Assembly (NCBI RefSeq): GCF_000226115.1
Contig: NC_016457.1
Span: 3,720,001-3,784,000, forward strand
Reading direction: 5' to 3'
Length of the DNA: 64,000 bases
Source of the DNA: Thermothielavioides terrestris NRRL 8126
Taxonomy: Eukaryota > Ascomycota > Sordariomycetes > Sordariales > Chaetomiaceae
Shown: positions 45,092 to 55,898 of the stretch, one piece after another
Numbering within the stretch: position 1 is the first letter of the stretch
Layout: the number at the start of each line of letters is the position of its first letter
Translations under genes and position numbers: made by a program
The notes under the pieces: generated by a model
Databases searched by the model: none
What the model saw: the letters and a program-made list of their open reading frames with translations, nothing else
Told to the model about the DNA's origin: nothing

Positions 45092-46006
45092 ATGGTATCA
45101 TCAGCCGCTCCCTCGTCAACCGATGCTAATGGCACACATTTCGTGAGCACCCTGCCAGGACCAAACCACAGCTGGCAGGTCACTCTCTCTGGCAAGGTTA
45201 TTGCGAGTAAGCATCCATATGTCCCCCAGCATTTCCACATCTCGACGTGGCAAGAACTGACTCTCGTGCTTTCAGTCACCGGCGCCAACCAGGGCATCGG
45301 CCTGGGCCTCGCAGAGGTCTGCTTGGCGAACAACGCAGCACACGTCTACTCCCTCGACATCTCAGAACCCGGCGAGCCGTTCCGGGAGCTCGCGTCAAAG
45401 AACGCGGACAGGCTCTCCTACATCAAGACCGATGTCACATCAGAAGAGTCAGTCGCCGCGGCACTGGACAAGATCGTGTCCGAGCAGGGCCGGCTGGACG
45501 GCATGGTGGCCAACGCGGGCGCCACCAAGCACCAGCCGGCGCTGGACTTCACGCTGGACCAGGTCAAGCGCCTGTTCGAGCTCAACGTCTTCGGCGCCTG
45601 GATCTGCGCCACGGCCGCGGCGCGCGTCTTCATCAGGCTGGGCATCAAGGGCGCCATCGTGCTGACCGCGTCCATGACGTCGTACCGCCCCAACCGCGCG
45701 GCGCCCAGCGCCCCCTACGGCGGCACCAAGGCGGCCGTGCGCAACATGACGCACACGCTGGCCATGGAGTGGGCCCAGTACGGCATCCGCGTCAACAGCG
45801 TCAGCCCCGGCTTCGTCAAGACCGCCCTCACCTACTACGTCGAGACCAGCCCCGACTGGGACACCAAGATGAAGTACTACGGCGGCATGCCGAGGCTCGC
45901 GCTGCCCCAGGAACTGGGCGGCGCGTATGTGTACCTGCTCAGTGACACGGCGACGTACACAACCGGCATTGACATTCCCATTGCCGGCGTCGTTGGTGCG
46001 TGGTAG
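45092..46006 (+). CDS. SDR oxidoreductase (polyol/ketose reductase-like), cluster gene 1
   Basis: Exons 45092-45206 and 45276-46006 give 281 aa, a classical short-chain dehydrogenase. The Rossmann motif TGANQGIG spans residues 40-47, completed across the intron. NAGA follows at 119-122. The catalytic Ser is in TASMTS (about 171-174), and Tyr186 and Lys190 are in SAPYGGTKAA. The acidic LDISEP after strand 2 suggests NAD preference, although many fungal sorbose/xylulose-type reductases of this look use NADPH. The C-terminus (YTTGIDIPIAGV) is normal. Intron 69 bp. It begins a seven-gene block with a sugar transporter, lactonase, aldolase, isomerase, regulator and DAK kinase. The likely job is interconversion of a polyol and a ketose, or an aldose and a lactone; the substrate is unknown. 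Confidence 0.9.
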   Translation: MVSSAAPSSTDANGTHFVSTLPGPNHSWQVTLSGKVIASKHPYVPQHFHISTWQELTLVLSVTGANQGIGLGLAEVCLANNAAHVYSLDISEPGEPFRELASKNADRLSYIKTDVTSEESVAAALDKIVSEQGRLDGMVANAGATKHQPALDFTLDQVKRLFELNVFGAWICATAAARVFIRLGIKGAIVLTASMTSYRPNRAAPSAPYGGTKAAVRNMTHTLAMEWAQYGIRVNSVSPGFVKTALTYYVETSPDWDTKMKYYGGMPRLALPQELGGAYVYLLSDTATYTTGIDIPIAGVVGAW

Positions 46007-46705
46007 AAAGGGGGGCTTGGTCTCGGAGTAGGTTTGGCTTTGGCGCACAACCCGGCAACAAGGGTATGCGAACGGATGCGCAGGACCTCCGGGTATGAAA
46101 TGTATATACATTAGAGCGTTCTCCCTAGAATCCGATCTTGTCTCGTCATGCGTCTTTCCTGACACTCGCCGGGCCGTTCTTCGGGAACATGTAAATAATT
46201 ACGACCCGCACCAGTAATTGAAGTTGAGCAATACTGGGGCTCTTGCTCACATTTATGCTAAGATCAAGAATGCAGAAACATCATAGCTTACGGTGCACCA
46301 CTGGCTCCGACGATGCTGCTGATACAAAGGAAGTGGTATCTTTTACTTTTCGGCGCTCCGGGCTACATGCCTGCGATGAATTTCAGACTTGCCTCTATCT
46401 TGGAACTTCATGAACCGTTGAGATGCTTGTGAGATTGCGTCAGTTGCAAAGTGGATATTTGGCGTCATGACAGAAGGATACACTGCTATAGCAAAGCCAC
46501 GCATTATCTGGGGCCCGTCAAATGACATTGTGAGATCAGGTTTATGGCCTTTGCGAGCCGCGCAGATTCTTCCGCTATATATATGCACATACATACATCG
46601 ATGATACCCATGTTCCTTCAGGGGTTACGGCCCTCTCCGAAGAGAGTCTCCGACACCTCGTGATCGCCTAGGTGTTAAGCCGCACCTGCTCGTGTTGTCA
46701 AACCA
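46007..46705. other. convergent 3' region
   Basis: 699 bp between the stops of the SDR and sugar-transporter genes. No gene seen. Confidence 0.5.
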
Positions 46706-48801
46706 TCACATCTTCTCCTTCTTCATCTCGTCGTGTTCAACCATACCACGGGCGCCCTCAGCCGGCTCCTTTGCCTCGCGAGCAGCGTTCATCTCGGCCT
46801 CCTCGCTGGCTCTGCGGTTCGAGATAATGGCAGCGAGCTTTTTGCGGGAGCCAGGACCGATCAACCAGGTCGGATTGTTCTCGAAGAGCACATCCACGTC
46901 CTCGAGGTTGGCTCTCAGGGTCTCGGGAACTGCAGCGGACTGTTTAGCACCACCACTACATTTGCCGGAGGGCTTGGAAGAGACATGGCGCTTACTGAGG
47001 AAGTAGATCATGGGGATGAAGGCGAAGTTCGTTCCCGCCCACAGGATGTAGGTGCCGTACTTGATGTTCTCGATGAGGACGGGGGATATCATGACCACGA
47101 AGAAGTTGCACAGCCAGAAGAATGCTGTGGCGATCGCCACCGACTTGGCGCGAGTCTGGAGTGGCGTGAGCTCGACGGGCAGCAGGAACGGAATGCCGTC
47201 GAATCCAATGGCGAGGAACGTGTTGAAGACACTTGTGATGGAAGTTAGCAATTTTCATAATTAGAGCAGGATGGGGGAGAGAGAGAGCATACAATAAAAA
47301 GACAGCTGCCACGTATCCCGCTGCTTTGTTCGCCGGGTAGGCGATGCATCCAGCCAGGACAGCCATGCTGATACACTGCCCGACAGCGGCAAAGAGCATG
47401 ATTGGCCGACGTCCGACACGGTCAATGAGCGGGATGGGGATGAGTGTGGCGAGCCAGTATTCGAGACCGTTGAATCCAGAGACAAGCAGACTCGTGTCTC
47501 GGGACATGCCCAGCGTGTTCTGGAAGATGACGGGCCTGGGTAGGCAAGCAGGATGTGAGTAGGCAGGCGGCTAGATCAACTGTAGGTGTATGAGTGTGGG
47601 CTTACGCATAGTAGGTAATCAGGTTGACACCACTGATCTGAAGCATGCAGAGGGACACGACGGCGAGAACCAGCCGCTGGAAGAATCTGGGTCGGCCCTG
47701 GGTGAAAAGTTGACCCCAGCTGCCGTCTCTCGCAGCTTCTTCCTCGAGGTTTCGCTCGATAATGGCCATTGCGATTGTCTATCACCGTAAAACATGGTCA
47801 GACATGATCTGGGATCGTCAATGCAACCTGAAGGGATCGGCTCACAGTGGCTTCGGAGCGTTCCACGGGATCCTCAACGGTCGAGAGCATGTCGAGAACA
47901 TCACGGGCTTCCTTGAGACGGCCTTGCTTGATCAAGGCGCGCGGAGAGTCTGGAAGGAACATGGACAAGATGATTGTAGCGCTGGAAAAGACGATCTGCA
48001 ATGCCAGCGGGAACCTCCACGACCAGTCCGTATCGACGGTCAGGTTGGATTTGTTGACACCGTAGTCGACCCAGTACGCAATGCAGATGCCGAACTAGAC
48101 CAGAATGTAACAGTCAGTATCGCTCATGTCAGTTCCAGATCTTCTGTTTTACTCACAATGTTGACGTTGAGCTGCCACAGCACAGCCCTTCCTCGGTTCG
48201 CTGCCCGGCAGCACTCTCCGTTCCAAGTCGGCAGCACCGCGACCGCCATGCCATTTCCAACGCCAGTGACAATGCGCCCGACAATGAGATGAGGCAGGGT
48301 GAAGGCAGACGCCTGTAAAATGGCCCCGATGATGACAATCGTCTGCCCCAGCATCACGGTGATTCTCCGTCCGAACCCATCGCCGCCGAGAATGACCGAG
48401 AGGGCTCCCGCAGCGCAACCGATTTCGTACACGGCAACCTTCAGAGTGTATCATCAGCTTTCACCCTATTCTCATCTTGTATCAAGGTGGAGGCGTACCG
48501 TAAAGCCTTGCATGGTCGGCGAGTTGCCGTACGAGATGGAGGGGAACGTCCTCTCAAAGGGACCGCTGGTAAGGAAACCGCCCATGACACCCTGATCATA
48601 GCCAAAGAGCATGTTTCTAAACAAGTAACGAATTAGCCAAACGCTGCCCTGGCGAGCCCTTTGTCGTCTGATGCTCTGCATCCTGATCACCCACCCAATG
48701 GCACAAGCCAGCGTGATGAGGTACTCGATCCATAGCGACTGCTTCCCTCTTCCCCGAAGGCGGTTTGTCAGAATGGTGTAAGGTTCGCTGAAAGGCTTCA
48801 T
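46706..48801 (-). CDS. MFS sugar transporter, cluster gene 2
   Basis: Eight exons on the complement: 48801-48695, 48616-48499, 48438-48157, 48094-47846, 47778-47606, 47535-47293, 47231-46996 and 46929-46706, giving 543 aa. It belongs to the sugar porter family of 12-helix proton symporters. Family motifs are FGYDQGVMGG after helix 1, GDGFGRR in loop 2/3 and GRIVTGVGNGM. Later come WRFPLALQ, DSPRALIKQGR, LQISGVNLITYYAPVIF (rebuilt across intron 5), DRVGRRP, and PVELTPLQTRAK. PETLRANLEDVDVLF follows helix 12. The last intron (66 bp) is in frame and stop-free. It shares a 615-bp divergent promoter with the SMP-30 gene. The substrate is probably the sugar or polyol that the cluster consumes. Confidence 0.92.
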
Positions 48802-49416
48802 CTTTGCTATCAGAGGCTGAGCAGAGACTGTGACTTGTCAGTCTTTTCGGTAGTGGACGACGGCCAGGGATAAAGATCGAGGAATGTGAGGAATATCAAG
48901 ATCGGCGGCGTATCAGACCGTCATCGATGTCACCATCAGTCGCCTCGCAGTGTCTTTATAAGGAAAACCCACGCTTTCCCAGGTTTTCCAACCCAGCGCG
49001 TTCGCTTAACCCCATGGGCCAACAACCCCAGACCCCATATTCGCATCCGTGAATCCGGGGTTGAGGAAGGGGGGAGGGGGCCGAGACCCGGTGGGCCTAG
49101 ATGGCGTTGCACAGTACCGGGTATTCCCCTGAAAACAGAGGATGATATTGGTGTCAGCTGGACCCGAAATCTTGGTTCCATATCGAATTCGGCAATGCTC
49201 TCCACCCCACACCCCTCCACAGGTGCCTTGTCGCGTGTCGAGGCACTCGCCCTAGTGTACCTCGGAGCCCCCAACCGGCCCCAAACCGGCAAATCTGATG
49301 AGGCATGTCAACGAGTTGTGGGAGCGAGGCCATCTGGAGTGAAGGGGATCAGCAAGAGAACCAACGCAGTGACCCGCGGCAGGAGAGCATTTCGAATTCT
49401 CCGGCCCATACCAACA
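48802..49416. promoter_or_regulatory. divergent promoter, transporter / lactonase
   Basis: 615 bp between opposing starts, so both genes can be co-regulated. It has AACCGGCCCCAAACCGG (near 49272) and ATCCGTGAATCCGG (near 49045), direct repeats of CCG-type half-sites that a Zn2Cys6 factor could use. This is inference. Confidence 0.4.
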
Positions 49417-50512
49417 ATGAATCAACCAAGAATGACAGCAAAGTTCGTCACCGTCGACGAGGAATTCCTCAACATCCTCGGGCCGCACCCAACCCTCGAG
49501 CTGCTCTTGGAAAACGACCGCTATCCCTTCGCGCACGAAGCCGGCGTCTACATACCGTCCACGGACGAGCTGTTCATCACCAGTAACCGGCTCTGCGACC
49601 CCGGGTCCCCAAAGGAAAAGCAGCGGGTTCAGATCTCCAAGGTTGTTCTCAACCGCAAGGACGGTTCTCCTCCGAAATGCAAGCAGATAGAGCTAGACTC
49701 CAGCGCCATCCCCATGGGCAACGGCGGCGTCAACTACTCGAACGATGAACAGGTTCTCTTCTGCGCCCAGGGCTCAACCCAGCTCCCCAGCGGGCTGTAC
49801 GCGATGGACGTGCGCCCCCCTCACGCCGTGACGCCCATCCTCACGGATTTCATGGGCCGGCCCTTCAACTCGGTCAACGACGTGGCGATCCACAGCGACG
49901 GGTCGATATGGTTCACCGATCCGCCGTACGGGTTCGAGCAAGGCTACAGGACCCGGCCGAGACTGCCGAGCCAGGTGTATCGCTATGACCCTAACAGGAA
50001 GAGTCTGAGGGCCATGGCGGACGGGTTCGGTCATCCGAATGGGATCTGTTTCTCCCCCGATGAGCGGACGGTTTATATCACGGACACAGACTGGTTGCAT
50101 GGGGGAGGGGGCACGGATGATACCAAGGCTTCTACCATGTGAGGATTACACAGTCGAGACGAACAATGGCGTTCTTCTGACGGACACTTTTCTAACCCTG
50201 TGCAGATATGCATTCGACATCGCCATGTACCACGGTCAGCCGTTTCTGACAAATCGCCGCCTGTTCGCCATGGCAGACACGGGGATACCCGACGGCATCA
50301 AGTGTGACACTGATGGAAACGTGTACAGTGGGTGCGGCGACGGTGTGAATGTGTGGTCGCCGGGAGGGATCCTGCTGGGTCGCATTGTCGTTGAGGGCGG
50401 AGTAGCAAACTTCTGCTTTGGCCGTGGCGGGGAGATGTTCATCCTGAAGGAGCACCGGCTGTGGAGGGCGCAGTTGGGCGGGCATGTTAGGGGGGCATTG
50501 CTGGGAATCTAA
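49417..50512 (+). CDS. SMP-30/gluconolactonase-family lactonase, cluster gene 3
   Basis: Exons 49417-50138 and 50206-50512 give 342 aa. This is a six-bladed propeller that opens sugar lactones with a divalent metal. Candidate metal ligands are the Glu in AHEAGVY, the Asn in NSVNDVAIHSDGSIWFTDP and the Asp in GIPDGIKCDTDGNVY, with GHPNGICFSPDERTVYITDT between them. The start ATG at 49417 gives MNQPRMTAKFVTVDEEF. The long frame upstream is not needed and falls in the shared promoter. The intron is 67 bp. Together with the SDR next door it could make and open a lactone, aldose to lactone to aldonate. Fungal members are poorly characterised. Confidence 0.9.
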
Positions 50513-50720
50513 TACATAATACCTACCTATGTAAACAATACTTTTTGGCCCCCTTTCCAGCGCCATCCAATGGTTACACGGTCTTTGCTAGCCCTGTTTG
50601 TAGCTGAAAACCATTGGAGGGAAGTTGTTGCAGCCACTACACAAGATGCAGGGGAATCAAGCTATAACGATCTGAGCACTCAACAGCGATGTGATATTTT
50701 TGATATCGCAACCTGAAGTC

Positions 50721-51645
50721 TCATGCCCTCCCGGAGGAGCCACAGACGTCCATCTGCCATTCCACAAGCCTCTGAATATCTGCCACAGACTTCTCCATCG
50801 CCGCTGTCAGACTCATCTTGGGAGCCTCCTTCTGCAAGTGCACAAGATAGTCGTCCAGCACAAGCTTGTTGACATTCACCTTCGAGACACCCCCCTTTAT
50901 GCACCTCTTCATGACATCCTCGGGAAAACTGTTCGTCCCATGCAGCACAACCCGCACATCGTTCTTCGCACACTCTCGCCGCACCATCTCCAGCCTCTCC
51001 CAGTCCAGCCTGGGCCCTTCGGCACCATACTCCCCGTGAACATTGCCCACCGCCGGCGCAAGGAAATCAATCCCGGTAGCCACAAACCGCGCCACCTGCT
51101 CCTCGGTCGTCAGCGCCCCCTCCAGGTCCGCCGTGTCCGCAATCCCGTCCTCTCCGCCCTCGATCCGTCCCGGCTCAGCCTCGGTCGTGATCTGCCGCTC
51201 GTGGCAGTACCTGACCAGCTCGGCCGTCTTGGCCAGATTCTCGTCCATCTCGTGGTGCGACATGTCGACCATGATGGAGTCGAAGGGGAGAGCGTCCGCG
51301 GCCATGCGGATCAGCTCCTCGTCCTGCGCGTGGTCGAGGTGGATCGCGATGGGCACGGAGGCGCTGCGCGCGGCGTGCGCCGCCGCGTGGATGAGCAGGC
51401 CGTCGGAGAAGGTGATGGCCCAGGGGAAGAACTGGAGGATGAGCGGGGAGCGCTTCCTCTCGGCGGCGCGGACGAAGGCGATGATGCATTCGATGTTGTA
51501 GCTGGGGGAAAGATGTCAGCGGATGCTGCTAGGCAGAGAAAAAGGGGCCGGACGGGGCATACGCAATTGGCGCGACGACGCCATAGCCGCCTTTTTCGGC
51601 GGCCGTCAGGATCTGGTGCGTCTTGTTTTGTGCCTTCCACTCCAT
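50721..51645 (-). CDS. class II (metal) aldolase, FBA/tagatose-bisphosphate type, cluster gene 4
   Basis: Exons on the complement 51645-51563 and 51501-50721 give 287 aa, about the length of bacterial class IIb aldolases. The family performs zinc-dependent retro-aldol cleavage of ketose phosphates to DHAP and an aldehyde. Zinc-site residues are visible: Asp84 and His85 in HLDHAQD, the acidic TTEAEPGRIEGGEDGI, His in GNVHGEYG and His in VVLHGTNSF. SKVNVNKLVLDDY matches the SKINVxT phosphate strand. Two sites differ from textbook FBA: the phosphate-loop LHGGSG is LHGTNSF, and EAELG is EAEPG. It is therefore probably not the glycolytic FBA. Intron 60 bp. It shares a divergent promoter with the RpiB-like gene. 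The product might be a glycolytic C3 fragment. Confidence 0.87.
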
Positions 51646-52173
51646 GGTGAAGCTGTTTTGAGCCTTCGTTGGTTGTTATGCAGAGATCGCCATAAGTGTG
51701 ATCAATGGTAGCTATATCACAAGTATCTTTGATGTTGAGGACGTAGTCTCTGCTTGGAGTTGCGTGACGGTGGTCGTGTAACTCCACCGCAGTTACTGCC
51801 ATGTGTGTTACTCTTCGGAGACCAGGCCAATACTGTCTAAACTCGGGGCGGGCTAGATGCCTCGGCGGCACTTTGTTAGCCCCGTCCCGCGGTTGCTGGC
51901 CTCGTGCCGCGCCGTTGCCTCGTGCCGCGGTTGCTGGCCGCGTGCCGAGCACTATCACAATTGGGTGCCGCCAGTGTATTACACGTGTACATGTAGCCAA
52001 ACTCGCGGTTCATGGCGGTTCACGGAAACAGTTGATCAAGACGAAGGATCAGCGGGGCCAGTACGGCGGTTTGTTGTGTTCTTCCATCTTCCCACACGAG
52101 TGACCGCTGTTCATCGCAACGCCAACCCCGTCCTCAACCACAGTAAACACACTTCCTACCAGATCTATTCACA
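51646..52173. promoter_or_regulatory. divergent promoter, aldolase / isomerase, with GC repeats
   Basis: 528 bp between opposing starts. CCGCGGTTGCTGGC occurs at 51887-51900 and again at 51925-51938 (38-bp period), with CTCGTGCCGCG variants between. Dense CCG/CGG triplets make it a good candidate Zn2Cys6 target. Inference only. Confidence 0.45.
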
Positions 52174-52742
52174 ATGCCCTCCGCAGCACCCATCACCATC
52201 GCCATCGGCGGCGACGACGCCGGCTACGCCTACAAGTCCGCCCTGAAATCCCTCCTCTCCTCCCACCCGCTCGTCGCCTCCGTCCTCGACGTCGGCCCGG
52301 ACTCCGAGTCCGACAAGACGGCCTACTCCACCTACGCCATCGCCGCGGCCGAGCTCGTGGCGCAGGGCAAGGCGGACAGGGCGCTGCTCATCTGCGGGAC
52401 GGGACTTGGCGTTGCCATCGCCGCCAACAAGGTCCCGGGGATCAGAGCGGTTACGGCGCACGACAGTTTCAGCGTGGAGAGGGCGGTGCTGAGCAATAAT
52501 GCGCAGGTGTTGTGCCTGGGACAGAGGGTGATTGGAATCGAGTTGGCGAAAAGGCTGGTGCGGGAGTGGCTGGAGTATCGGTTTGATCCGGTAAGTGTGC
52601 TTGGAATGCGTTCGTGCGGTGGTGGGACGAGGCCGTTGCTGATGATGACGATGGCGAGCAGAATTCGGCGTCTGCGGCCAAGGTGGAGGTGATCAATGAG
52701 TACGATAGAAAAAGGCAAATGTCTGTAGCGGCAGCGAGCTGA
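52174..52742 (+). CDS. RpiB/LacAB-type sugar-phosphate isomerase, cluster gene 5
   Basis: Exons 52174-52590 and 52662-52742 give 165 aa, the usual size of RpiB. The family interconverts aldose and ketose phosphates (ribose-5-P, allose-6-P, galactose-6-P, erythrulose-4-P). Motifs are IGGDDAGY at the N-terminus, [22 protein letters not shown] (active-site Cys followed by the phosphate loop), THDSFS-like [22 protein letters not shown] and [11 protein letters not shown]. The last exon adds [15 protein letters not shown]. Fungi use RpiA for the pentose phosphate pathway, so an RpiB next to a DAK-type kinase suggests a catabolic role, comparable to D-erythrulose-4-phosphate isomerases. It is convergent with the regulator (65-bp gap). 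Confidence 0.92.
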
Positions 52743-52807
52743 ATGAGAGGATGAAAAAAAAAATGGATCCGAGTACCTGTATTTAGAATAATGAAAATAT
52801 GAACTCC

Positions 52808-53709
52808 TTAAGCCACCGCGCGACTCCATTCCTTGCGCAGGTCTTCGCGCAGCCCCGACATTGGCCAGCCACATCGCGCCTCGCATTCATCAATCAGCGA
52901 CAATATGGTGTCCTGCTGAGCCCTATCTTCGACGCAGAGTCCAGCTGTTTCCGCATCAGCATCTGACACACAAGGGAGCATGGAAGAGCGGAAGGTTTAT
53001 AACTCACCTCCAAACAAGCACTGCGCCGACACGATCTGGCATCCCTTATCCGTCAACTCCATCGCCAGACCACATATAGTTGCAACCTCGTTGGCCAAGA
53101 TCCTCTTCTTGCGCAGGAACCCGTGGAACCCGCTTGTGGGCGGCTCGTGCAGACACACGAGGATCCTCGCAAAGCTGTGCGCCTGCAGCGCAACGGCCAG
53201 TCTCGGCGGGTGAACCCAGATGGGCGCCCAGGCGCTGCAGGGATACTTCCCGCTGACCGTCGCCGCAGACGACGGAAGCGGCTTGAAGTCGCTGCCCAGA
53301 CAAGCCTGCCACTCGTCCAGCTTGGCCATGAGCTCGGCACCGAGCTCAGCCCGCCTCCGCAGCGCGTCGGCGTCGAGCACACGGGGCACGACGCCGTCAG
53401 CCCCGGTGGCCGTCGTCGTCGGGTCGTCGGCGCAGTAGTTGACGGCTTCTCGGAGCAGGTACATGCTCAGCGCGGGGAGGTCGTGCTGCGGCACCTGCCG
53501 GATGGGCGTCTTCCACGTCCAGAAGCTGAAGCACCGCCTGCGCTCGCGGAAGGCGGCCCAGATGTCCTGCTGCAGCCACGCCCACCACACCGCCTGGCGC
53601 AGCCCGCCCGAGGCGCCGTTGACGTTCTGGCTGCGCTGGATCCAGAACACGCCCTTGAGGTGCCGCTGCCAGTTGGACAGCGCTGCGCGGCCGCCGCGCT
53701 CGGGCTCGG

Positions 53710-53741
<32 letters not shown>

Positions 53742-55136
53742 CCGTCACTGCCTGGGCCATCAGCCCGCGCCGCGTCGAGCATCTCGTACGTGGAGATGAC
53801 GAGCGCCGTGGCCAGCAACTCCTCGGAGTGCGCGTAGCTCTGCTGGTGCAGCGCCGTCGAGACGTAGTGGAGCGTCTCGTAGTAGTACTGCATGGCCAGG
53901 TTGATGTGCGCCGGCGGGCCGGCGGGGGTCATCACGGCGGGAGTTGCGTGGGATGGCGACTCGGCGGCGTATCGAGCCGACAGAGCCAGAATGGCTTTCA
54001 TCAGGCCCTCGTTGCGCATGGCTATGCGAGTCACATACGTCGAGAAGTGCTGAAGTGGGTCGAAGACATCCAACTGCGCAGCCGGCACGTCAGCACTCTT
54101 CCTCTGTTTGCCCGTCTCTTTTTAGAAAAGAATAAGTTATCCCTGCTTACCCACGATGCACATTTCTCCGCAAAGAGGCGGAAGAGCGTTACTTCATGAG
54201 GCTGCAGTTGTATATCCGAGTGAGCCTGCCACCTATGACGGTCATCGCCGTTGGCCAGCTCAGCAAGGCGCTCTTGGAGTTCTCCCGCAGATGTCTGCGG
54301 TATCGAAGCCGCAGCATCGAGGTTCGGCCCGCCATAGTCGTAAGGCGCAGGAGTCTGGACAAGACTAAATGTGCTGTCTGCTTGGGCGGCGTCGGCAGCG
54401 AGAAGGTCGAGCCATCGGGTGCTGGCAATGCCGGCGCCGAGCAGCTCGCTGGACGAGGCTGTTTCCGCCGGCGAGCAGGCGAAGTCTTGATGAGATTCCC
54501 TCGCCGGCAACCCCAGGCCCGCTCCCGACAGCCCAGGAGCGGACGAGGCCGGAGAATGCTGATTGGCCAGGGCTTGGATATGTAAGCCGGGGTCAACAAC
54601 GAGGAGATCCGACTCTGATTGCACATGTCGACCGTGAGGCCGGTAGTTGGTGACGGGGGGCAAGCTTTCCGCAGTCTCTGACTGGCCACCGGCTAGTCCT
54701 GCCCTGGGCCGTTCCTCTTCCCCGACCGCAACGATGGATGGGCGGGTGCCCGGCGGGACAAGGACTCGCTCCGGATCATGACCAGATACGGCGCTGGACG
54801 AGTTACAAGGTCGGCTTGCTTCCGGTCCGCCGTCCGCACTCGGTGAGGTCCCGGTCCCAGCCCTTCTGAGGGCATCGGGGGTCGGGTATGTGCATTCGCG
54901 CCTCGAGACGCTGCATGGTCCACATATCGGCAGCTTCTCGTCGCATTTCTTGTGTCTCTTCCGACATGTCAAGCTGTGTGCAGCGCGTGAGCCTTGCGTC
55001 GTGACATGTGGCCACAGATTTACTCTTACCAGCCTGTTGTTGTCCTGAGCCCCCGACCCCTGGACTTGCGGGGTTTCCTCCTGGTGAGCCTCCGCTCAGT
55101 CGCGTTGCGCTCAGCTGTGTTGCTGATGTTCTCCAT
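52808..55136 (-). CDS. Zn2Cys6 transcription factor, cluster gene 6
   Basis: Exons on the complement 55136-55030, 54973-54151, 54073-53008 and 52944-52808 give 710 aa. A basic N-terminus (RRLTRRKPRKSRGRG) precedes the zinc cluster, whose first Cys is split by intron 1: TGCLTCRKRHKKC then DEKLPICGPCSVSRREC (Cys at 36, 39, 46, 53, 56, 63). The fungal-specific TF domain starts around WLDVFDPLQHFSTYV (across intron 2). A poly-Ser tract encoded by AGC repeats (53709-53739) interrupts it. The C-terminal DECEARCGWPMSGLREDLRKEW matches other members and lies in the last exon. Introns are 56, 77 and 63 bp. It is probably the pathway-specific regulator of the surrounding sugar genes, by position; it is divergent from the DAK-type kinase. 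Confidence 0.92.
53709..53739. repeat. GCT/AGC trinucleotide repeat in coding sequence
   Basis: About ten GCT units on the + strand, read as AGC (poly-Ser) in the minus-strand regulator. The frame is kept, so length variants would be tolerated. Confidence 0.9.
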
Positions 55137-55898
55137 CGATAGCGATGGCGTACACCGTGGCGCGGCAATGCTGCTCGTCTCGTCTCCATCTGGGGCGTCA
55201 GAGCTTGTTACAGTCCGCGGTGGATGGGGCCAGACGTTGATTTTGTGGAGAATGGGTTGAAACCCCCCATCCGCAAACGGATGCCGAGAGGAGGGGGGGT
55301 CTGGCCTGGTGCCGCGTCTCGGGGCACACTAGTCTTTCTCTAGTCCGGCTCCAAACTACCAGAGTGATTCGTATTCCGTACACTAGTTAGCAATGGTTCA
55401 CGTTAACTAGTGTAAGTAAAAAAAGCGGCGATCAAACCCCGTCTCGCAAGCGGGGCCTCGCGTCGAATAACAGGGCACGTTCAGTGCATTATTGACTACG
55501 GCCGCATTCCGCGGATCGAGGCTCACATGCATGGTTCCAGCTGCAAATCAGTTCGCCAGAGGACACGAGCCCCGTGCCGAGTCAAATCGTAGAGTTCCAG
55601 AATCGTAGAGTTCTAGAATCATCACCAGCATGGCGATTGCGGACCCGGTTGGGATGCATCGACATACACAGTAAGGAGAACGTCACAATGTCTGGAAAGG
55701 CTTTCCGACTTGGATCTTGAGTGGTTTGCGGTCTGGACTATGTCACTCGGGCAGAAGTGCATGGGGGCTTGTGGACGAAGGCACGGCCAACGCGATGTTA
55801 AAACGATAGGTTGGTCTGTTTGGGCTCCGACCGCCCCCTGACCACATCTCCCTTTTCCCATCATCTCATTTGCATCCCTCGCGCGTGTTGTCGCCGCC
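55137..55898. promoter_or_regulatory. divergent promoter, regulator / DAK kinase
   Basis: 762 bp between opposing starts. It contains the perfect palindrome CATCCG-CAAA-CGGATG (55268-55283), a CCG-N4-CGG element that could bind a Zn2Cys6 dimer. It also has three ACTAGT(G) repeats near 55330-55415. No gene seen. Confidence 0.45.
55268..55283. promoter_or_regulatory. palindrome CCG-N4-CGG, candidate operator
   Basis: CATCCGCAAACGGATG is a 6-bp perfect inverted repeat with a 4-bp spacer, in the shared promoter of the regulator and kinase. I did not find the same spacing in the other cluster promoters. Confidence 0.35.

Noticed and set aside
48886..49416. N-terminal extension of the SMP-30 frame (about 177 residues)
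   Set aside because: No homology-like content, and it would consume the whole divergent promoter; the ATG at 49417 fits the family start.
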